Of a stretch of DNA of 64,000 nt, positions 57,194-64,000 are shown piece by piece. Position numbers and translations under genes: made by a program. Positions within the stretch are counted from its first letter, which is position 1. Every line of letters starts with the position of its first letter. The stretch is from assembly GCA_948470475.1 (NCBI GenBank), contig OX419342.1, positions 5,820,552 through 5,884,551 on the forward strand. Direction: 5' to 3'. Source of the stretch: Galaxea fascicularis. Lineage: Eukaryota > Cnidaria > Anthozoa > Scleractinia > Euphylliidae. The notes under the pieces were generated by a model. The model ran no database searches and was not told the DNA's origin. It worked only from the letters and a program-made list of their open reading frames with translations.

Positions 57194-60100
57194 GCTTTCA
57201 AGTAACGTTCAAACGGCAAACGATTCTTTGAGAAGTAACGGTGATTTACTCTCAACCAGCCGTGAACAATCGCGACTACATCGAATGTTCAGACAAGCCG
57301 AGCGATCAAAATATCACTTTACTGATCGCAAAACCCTTCGTTTAGAAATATCGTTTCTCTCGCGAACTCCAAAGATATTCTGCAAACACTTTTAAAGATA
57401 TCCCTCGAGACGAACCATGACAAATTTGTGCCTATCTTTCTAACTTTCATAAAACATTCAATTTCATGTTAGCGCGCCAGAGACCGAACAACGCAGCGTT
57501 CTCCCCGCTGGGGTATAGTTAACTGTTTTACTTTGTCACCCCCTTGTCACTTTTTGACGGAAGTTACTTCCTGTAAGTTTCCTTCTGTTTTTCCTGTGTA
57601 ATTACATTACCAACAATTTTTATTTCATTCTTAGTTCTTAACTTTTCAATTATAGGTAATTTGCGCTTAATGGAAGAAGCATTCTCTTATCCCCTAGTCC
57701 TCCCTGCTGGGGAGCTCTTGAGCCCAATTATGCAGAACACTGTTTGCGTTACAGTTCGCTTTTGATTGGCAGGCGATACAGATGCGTATTCAAATATTGT
57801 TCTCATGTACAAGCAAATTTCTTGCTTCCAACAAAAACAATATTAGGTCCTTGTTTGTATCAAAATAGCCACGGTTACTGATTGTTTAAGCTAATTCAGG
57901 AAACCGGTAAGAGCTCATCACATTCCGAAGTGATGAAGTAATATGACTCCCACTAGGTCAAGCAGTTTGCCTCATTTCCTTCCTTCTGTTTACATTTTGC
58001 GAACTGCATTGTAATATTCGATTGCAATAAAAGTATTTTCATTCAGATCATTTTCTAATAATTACCTTTTTTGTATACGGCTTTTGACAGAGCAAGTTAC
58101 AAAATTGAAATCAAATGGATTAAAGGGCGGGGTTTATATGGAATCGTACTAACAACCGGTTGAATCCATTGATCAAGTTTATAAATCACGACGAACGGAA
58201 AGAAGTTAAACTATCGAAATATTGCAATCAACTTAATCTAGGAAAGATTGATTTTATTCTTTAATCACGGCGATATCGAGATAAATTACATTTAGCCGCT
58301 GCCAAACAAATATAATTAGTAAGCCACTCCGATCTCTCGTCTTGTGGTGTATTCCAAAAGACTTTCGTTGCACCGAACTACTGTATGCAGCTGTGTAGGG
58401 TGAGTTAAGACACGTCTTTTAATAGGGTGCACTTCAAAACGTGTGAGACAGTTACCATAATTGTCGGGGCAGAAGGTATTTAAAACACTTGAAAATTTGC
58501 CAGCGTTAAAACGGCAGGGCCCGATATAATTGAATATTAACTGTCAATATTTCGGTCTATGTCCAAATGAATGGAAAATGTAATGTGCTTGGAAAGAAAT
58601 AAACGATCGTACGTGACTTTCTACGCAAAAGGTTGAATATAACTTCAGTGAATCTTCAGCGGTGTTTAACATGTCTGAACGGCACTTAATTCTCAGTTTT
58701 ATGTCCAATTGCTGTGGAACTGGCTCAAAACAAAATTGTTTCCAAAAGAATCCGGAACAGAGATTGGGCGTGGTAGGCCGCTTTCATCGGAAATCTGATG
58801 CAAGGTGGTAACGTCTGTTACCTGTTATGGACCTGGTTTGAACTATGTTCCTTCTGTCAAACATCATCCCCTAAATTGCATAAGCACTGTGGATAAATTT
58901 GTTTATTTAGGAGTTAATTGACACTCTAGGAAAAAAGTCAACATACACACAGCGAAGATCATGAGGCCGGCATATATTGCAAAAATGGCGAGGAGAAGCA
59001 TATCCTAGGAGACCGGAGATACCTCTCCCGCCCGTATTAAAAACTTTCGAAAGTTCCGATCTTCGTCCATTTCTGACTATCTGCACCTGGTCTCCGAGGA
59101 TGAGAAAAGCATTGCCAATTTCCCAGACGTCTGGGCGGACACAGGAAATGTGTTTTGCACAAAAGAAACTAGTTTTGTATTTCACACACTTTTTAAATAA
59201 AAAGTCGGCACAAATTATTTCCGCTCCACTTTCTTTCAAAAAGTATAACTTGCAAGAACACTATTTTTCGGTGCCCACACACCCTTGACTTATCTTCCGA
59301 AATAATACACTCTATCAAAACAGCATTACAGTTAGCTATCGTAAGTTTGAGCAGAGGAATGAAAAAGCTTTGTAAGTAAGCCCAATCCCACTTGTCCTTG
59401 GCCGTACCAAGCATAAACTTGTTACATATTTTCCTCTCTTAAATTGCTATAGTTTGATCATATTACCAGTATTAAGAATCTTCAGGTAGTTTTGAATTGT
59501 AGTAGCAAAAATTGCCTGGTTTGTAACACCTGCATCACGTCAACCTCCAACGTCGATGGCCATAAATTCACCAAAACCCTCGAATGACAGACTTTTATCT
59601 CGTTCTTTGTCCGTTTGTTTCCGTTTTTCGTGCTATTGAGATACGGAGCCGATAATGCCCTGAGGATACTGTAACAGCGTGATGATGGAATAAGTGAATT
59701 AAATTTAAAATTCGCAACGTCACCGGAACATGAATACGAGGTAAAAAAAATAAAGAACTTTGCAAAGATTTGAATAATCATACACCAATATAAAAAAATT
59801 CGCTATAATCTTCCTTAAGTGGATTGTTACACATATCAAGGCTCCTGGAAATGTGATATGTTAATTTGTTCTTAGCGGAAAAAATGTGGAAATTATTCAG
59901 TTACTTCAGAGGGGTTAATAGAGGGCAGCTCTTCATTTCACTTCCACGTCAGTTGTGGCCGCTAATATTAGCTGAATAGGTCTGTACTTTGGGTGTGGTT
60001 CCTTAAAAAAGGGGGGAGGTCACAATAAGAAACGTTCGCTGCTAGCTATTTGCGTATGTGTGTTGAGTTAATTCAGTTTGCCCTCTATTCTGAACATCAA

Positions 60101-60871
60101 CAGTGGAAAGAGTGTTTCATAAGCGAAACTAAGCTTTTTCATAAGCCGGCGCCGAAAGCAAAATTGCATTTCCGGTGTTGTGTGTTCTAGAAACTTGCTT
60201 GATTGAACCCGCCAATAGAGGGCCAGATTCGCGACTAAAAAAGCACTCTCCGACGAACTTAGTTTTAAAAATGCGACTGTGATTTGTCAGTTGCGAAAAA
60301 ACCAGCAACTCACCAACTTCTGACTGAAACATGTTGCTTGAATCTCACGAGCAATTTTTCCGCTCAAATACTATTAAAATGTTTTCTTTTTTCAGGGTTA
60401 AAACTGACTAAGGCTGTTTAAAAACTTTATAGCACTTACGCTGTTTTTAAGCTGTAACAAGTGAGTGTTTGGGGAAGCTGCAATCGAAATGATGCCCATA
60501 AATATTGACAAACCCAACCACAAAACAACAAAATGTGACTGATCTTGTTACTGGGGGCTTCATATGTTGTGATTTTCCTTCCTGTGGAAACCAGAAAATT
60601 AAAACGGAGCTTTCATCGTAGGCAGAAATTTAAACTTGCAGCACCACGAACAGATTATCCCGCCTTAGAGACAACTTGTCTGAAACCGTAATTCGACTAA
60701 ATATGTATATGTTGATATTTTGTGTGATAATGAGGGACAAGACCGCCAAGCTTGACGCCATATCGGAACAATTTCCGATACCTCTGTTACTGGAAGCCAC
60801 AACGGGGATAGCTAGCAATTAACTACCCATGAGCTGAGGTGTTTCTCTTTTCTTTAAAAGTTGCACAAGTG
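57194..60871. other. Upstream flank of the Daple-like gene
   Basis: The 5' UTR and promoter of the minus-strand gene should be just right of 57193. I see no clear TATA box, CpG-rich block or divergent partner gene. The frames on both strands at 58907-59288 overlap one another, carry no recognisable domain and lack convincing splice partners. The rest is AT-rich unique-looking sequence. Confidence 0.45.
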
Positions 60872-61244
60872 AGGCCCTGTTGGATTTAGGGATAAGGGAT
60901 AACTGGCAAAATAATTTTAGGGATAAGGGATAACTGACTAAATAATTTTAGGGATAAGGGTTAACTAAGACAGTTTTAGGGAAAACAAAAACTAGCTTTG
61001 ACTTCTCAATTATCAAACGTTTGGTCACTTTTGCCAAGGATTTGCGTTACCGGCGACCGGTAACGAACAGTAACGGGTCACTTATCAGTCCAACTTTAAG
61101 CAAGATGCATGGGTCAGACGTCAAATTCCATAGATAAGTGGTTTTGGGGATAACAGTCTCGGTAATTTTAGGCATAAGGGATAACTGCCCCCGGAATTTT
61201 AGGGATAAGAGATGACTAAACCCCCCCCCTAACAGGGCCTCACA
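60872..61244. mobile_element. MITE with internal TTTTAGGGATAAGGG repeats
   Basis: TGAGGCCCTGTTGG at the left mirrors CTAACAGGGCCTCA at the right. Inside, the unit TTTTAGGGATAAGGGATAAC recurs about three times in tandem at the left end, and two diverged units lie at the right end on the same strand. About 150 bp of other sequence separates the two groups. Confidence 0.65.
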
Positions 61245-61831
61245 TGTCGAAGGCCTTCGACCTGAAATTTGATGGTACGAAAGTCTAAAGGACCATTGTA
61301 GATTTAGCAAAATGGTAAGTGTTGACCGTACGTACACCCTTTAAAGAATGTTTCTCGTGAATTTGACGTGGCTGTCGCCGACATAATAACTGAATCTTTA
61401 TAATTATAACCCAGTCATGATACAGAAAAAGTCATTAACAAGGGTGCGTCTCCGTACAGGATTGTCCCAACACCGGACGGATTAAAGAGCGAGTTCTTGA
61501 TATAAGATTACTTTAACTGCTGATTGGCATCCGTATTGATCGTTACAATATAAAGTGGTGGCAGAAGGTTCTAGTGGGACACAACCGGCGCACCTCACTG
61601 CAGAGAGAATATTCACATCGCTGTCAATCCAGACCCTCTGGAACTTAAATCTCACAAGTGCAAAGGTTACCGAAGAATTAGGCTTGATGACAGGCTACCC
61701 AGCAAGTTAGTTAAAGTGGGCTGATCCCAACATGACCCGTGATTAATTACTGGTGAAGCAAACCGGGGAACAAAACGAAGCTGTTCCTCACTTTATCTGT
61801 AGTGTGGTAGCAGTTTGAGTGTTGCTGGCTG

Positions 61832-61975
61832 GTTGCCTGCGTAGCAAGCGTTCCCTTCTTTCCCCTCCCCCACCCCCCTCCCTCGTCTTTTTTGCTCTCG
61901 CCCCATTTTCCGCGCGTCCTGAATGCGAAAACTCCTTCTCGCGGCCCGTAGGGGAACGCTTGCTACGCAGGCAAC
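61832..61975. mobile_element. Foldback element (TGCGTAGCAAGCG arms)
   Basis: GTTGCCTGCGTAGCAAGCGT then TCCC pairs with GGGA then ACGCTTGCTACGCAGGCAAC. The loop of about 95 bp is rich in C and T. It is non-coding, and the open frames on both strands are by-products of the symmetry. Confidence 0.78.
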
Positions 61976-62386
61976 TGGCTGGCGAAATCTGGATTGGTGT
62001 GAGAAATTTTGTGTCTCCTTTCCCCCCCCCCTCCCCCCCACTGAAGGCGTGATTGGAGGCCTTTTGTCACGCCCATATAGGGTTACGACATATGGAATTG
62101 TCTTGTTTGTTGTTGTGCAGGCTGCCCAATTTGCACCTGGCTGGGAAACCAACCAATTTTATCTAGCTGGCTGGGAAATATCTTGTGTGTCTTGCTGGCA
62201 AAAAGAAACAGATATTTTTTTCCCAGCAATATTAAAAAACACCTGAAAATGCCTGAATAACATTTAGTTTTATTAACTGGGGTATAATAATACATTTTTC
62301 AACAAATTGGTCGTTTTGTGCCCCTGAAGCAAAGCTCTGGCGGACTTTTTTTCTAATTTGGCCTACAAGTTTTGTGACTTGAATAG

Positions 62387-62685
62387 TTTACACTTTAAGG
62401 TTGGTACACACGAGGGGACTAGTCCTTGCGACTTGTCCCTGTAACAAGTCACGAGGACAAGTCCCATCGTGTGAACTAGCAATTTTTGACAAAAAATCTA
62501 ATCGCAGGGACCAAATTTTGGCCCCTGCGACTTGTCCCAGGAATTCAAACTGGTTTGATTTTGTGGGAATAGTCTCTGCGACGCACACACGATGGGGCAA
62601 GTCCATGCGACCAGTCCCTTCGTGAAAACTCTTCAAGGGACTGGTCGCAGGGACTAGTCCCATCGTGCGTGCCGACCTTTACACT
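62387..62685. mobile_element. MITE with possible 8-bp target duplication
   Basis: GGTTGGTACACACGA then GGGGACTAGTCC at the left mirrors GGACTAGTCCC, then TCGTGCGTGCCGACC at the right. The octamer TTTACACT occurs directly at both outer edges (62387-62394 and 62678-62685), which would fit a hAT-type insertion. Repeated GCGACTTGTCC/GGACAAGT phrases give further internal pairing. Confidence 0.7.
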
Positions 62686-62785
62686 CTTAACTGAGGTTCG
62701 TTATGAAGTGTCTTACTGGATTTGGAGATAACTGAGCTTTCTTAAAATGAATAAAGGGGGTGGTTTTTAAAGAAACTCGTGTCGT

Positions 62786-63030
62786 GCGTCGGGGGAGGAG
62801 TTGTACACAAGACTTTGGTTTTATCAACAGAGTTGATCCCTGAATGTAAATTGACCACCGTACAGCCGGATCCTAAAAGACTGACGTTTCGAGCGTTAGC
62901 TCTTCGGAAAGCGTTAGCTCTTCGGAAAGTTCGTCTGACGAAGGGCTAACGCTCCAAAAGTCAGCTTTTAGAATCCCTGTACGGTGGTATATTTACACTA
63001 TCAACTCTTTTGATAAAACTTATTTCTTAA
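62786..63030. mobile_element. Inverted hammerhead-like repeats (second copy)
   Basis: TTTATCAACAGAGTTGAT, GACCACCGTACAG and GACTGACGTTTCGAGCG on the left are mirrored by CGCTCCAAAAGTCAGC, CTGTACGGTGG and ATCAACTCTTTTGATAAA on the right. The phrase GCGTTAGCTCTTCGGAAA is duplicated in the centre. It is related to 22940-23098. The right half holds CTGACGAAGGGCTAACGCTC but has CAAAA in place of GAAA, so the ribozyme core is broken. Confidence 0.5.
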
Positions 63031-64000
63031 AATAAGCTGCCTTGTTCTATTTTTGCTATCGTAACAGCTGTTGCTTGGAAGCCGATGAGAAACTAAACTT
63101 TAGTCATACGTCGAAAAGATGTTAAAGCTTGACCTCGATAAGAAGTTTTGATTTCAACAGGGCACTCCAAAGCCAAAGAAACTGTTGTGAGCCTCTTTAC
63201 AGTCTTTAATTAAGTCTTTCCGCGAAACAAAGAGGTGCATGTTGTTGAGTGCATGTTAATCTTCGCGAACGTTGCTATACCAGGGTATAGCACATGTAAG
63301 ATAGAGACTGACCATGCAACGAAGACTCTACACCAGCTGAGAGCATTCAAGGGGGGTGTTACTAGAACAAGGGTGTCAAGCCGGCTTCATGCCCTTCATT
63401 TATAATCAGAGATCTTCCTTGTATTAAGGTTACAGACTTTCCAGTACAACTAGACCTGTGCCTAGTAAGCAAATATCACAATCTTTCTGTTCATTTATTA
63501 TAAATTTGCTATATGTTTATTTATTTTCATAAAGCTTTCAATGATAGGTTACTGTCACACTAATCGATTGTATTCAGTTCAAAGAAACCCGGGCATGCGT
63601 TTCTCTAATAGTTCCATGTTTCAACACTCGCGACATGAAAGTCTCCGTCGCGTGTAGAGGCTCAGTCCTATTGAGGCATGCGCAGTGACCTATTATTTTA
63701 GTGTCCTGCAAATAATCAGAATAATACTCCATATCGTGACCTCAGGCTAAAGCTTAAATCTCTAGTTATCTTCAATGAATTTAGCTTTAAGATAACATCT
63801 GCATCTACTTGTAGTTTTAGAAAAGATGATTTTGTATATATTTGAGTTAATCTCACATTTGCAAGTATTTCTAGTTTATACTCTTATACGTTTAATCCCT
63901 AGTTTTTAGTTTCTCATCGGTCATCAGTTAGCCACAAATTAAACGACCCCGCAGGGTCGTGTAGCTTTAATAAATGTAAAAAATAAAGGTTAAAAGTTAT
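63031..64000. other. Right-hand flank without a supported gene
   Basis: The sequence is AT-rich. Near the end AATAAA-type words (63970-63990) and a small hairpin (GACCCCGCAGGGTC) could mark the 3' end of a neighbouring transcript, but no coding frame in the window supports that. Confidence 0.35.

Noticed and set aside
58907..59288. Overlapping open frames of about 100 codons on both strands
   Set aside because: No recognisable motif, no splice partners and no conserved neighbour. An old repeat or chance frame is equally likely.
60900..61000. Interstitial telomere repeat
   Set aside because: TTAGGG occurs, but as part of a longer unit with GATAAGGGATAAC inside an inverted-end element, not as a hexamer array.
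1..64000. CRISPR array or prokaryotic operon
   Set aside because: No regularly spaced direct repeats with unique spacers. The genes have spliceosomal introns and animal domain architectures.

Overview
This window is eukaryotic nuclear DNA from a metazoan. Its genes are split by GT-AG introns, it is AT-rich, and it is crowded with short inverted-repeat elements (MITEs), tRNA-derived SINEs and a LINE. The protein content (a D-glutamate cyclase-like pair and a Girdin/Daple-family gene) and the style of the repeats suggest an anthozoan cnidarian, most likely a stony coral. That placement is inference from memory of similar repeats, not a search result.

Layout. (1) 1-2.6 kb: repeat-rich flank, including one MITE sitting inside another. 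(2) 2.6-13.4 kb, plus strand: two tandem paralogues related to mitochondrial D-glutamate cyclase (YcsI/DUF1445 half followed by a DUF4392-like half). Each has five exons with the same intron phases (2,1,1,0) and encodes about 553-554 residues. Both have an intact YcsI half, but both lack the Gly/Asp-rich signature I expect in the C-terminal cyclase half. (3) 13.4-15.8 kb: intergenic, with two palindromic elements. (4) 15.8-57.2 kb, minus strand: one large gene of 57 coding exons, reconstructed here from splice sites and reading phase. It encodes about 2743 residues: an N-terminal HOOK domain, a very long coiled coil, and a serine-rich tail ending in the PDZ ligand YGCV. This is the architecture of Daple (CCDC88C). 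Its introns hold most of the MITEs, two SINE loci and a 5'-truncated LINE with an open reverse-transcriptase frame. (5) 57.2-64 kb: upstream flank with no gene I can support, but several structured repeats.

The most striking observation is inside the Daple-like gene. A run of 29 consecutive exons (22.3-38.2 kb), all in symmetrical phase 2-2, encodes variants of one 28-residue coiled-coil module. Eleven exons are exactly 84 nt and one is exactly 168 nt. From memory, vertebrate Girdin/Daple carries recognisable sequence of this kind only once. The exon just upstream encodes about 9.5 uninterrupted 14-residue repeats. The gene therefore seems to have grown its rod by exon and sub-exon duplication in a way that would tolerate modular splicing.

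The two gene systems are probably unrelated in function: the D-glutamate cyclase-like pair is metabolic (or formerly metabolic), and the Daple-like gene is a cytoskeletal/Wnt-polarity scaffold. All exon coordinates were derived by eye from GT/AG signals and phase compatibility and could be off by a base or two.
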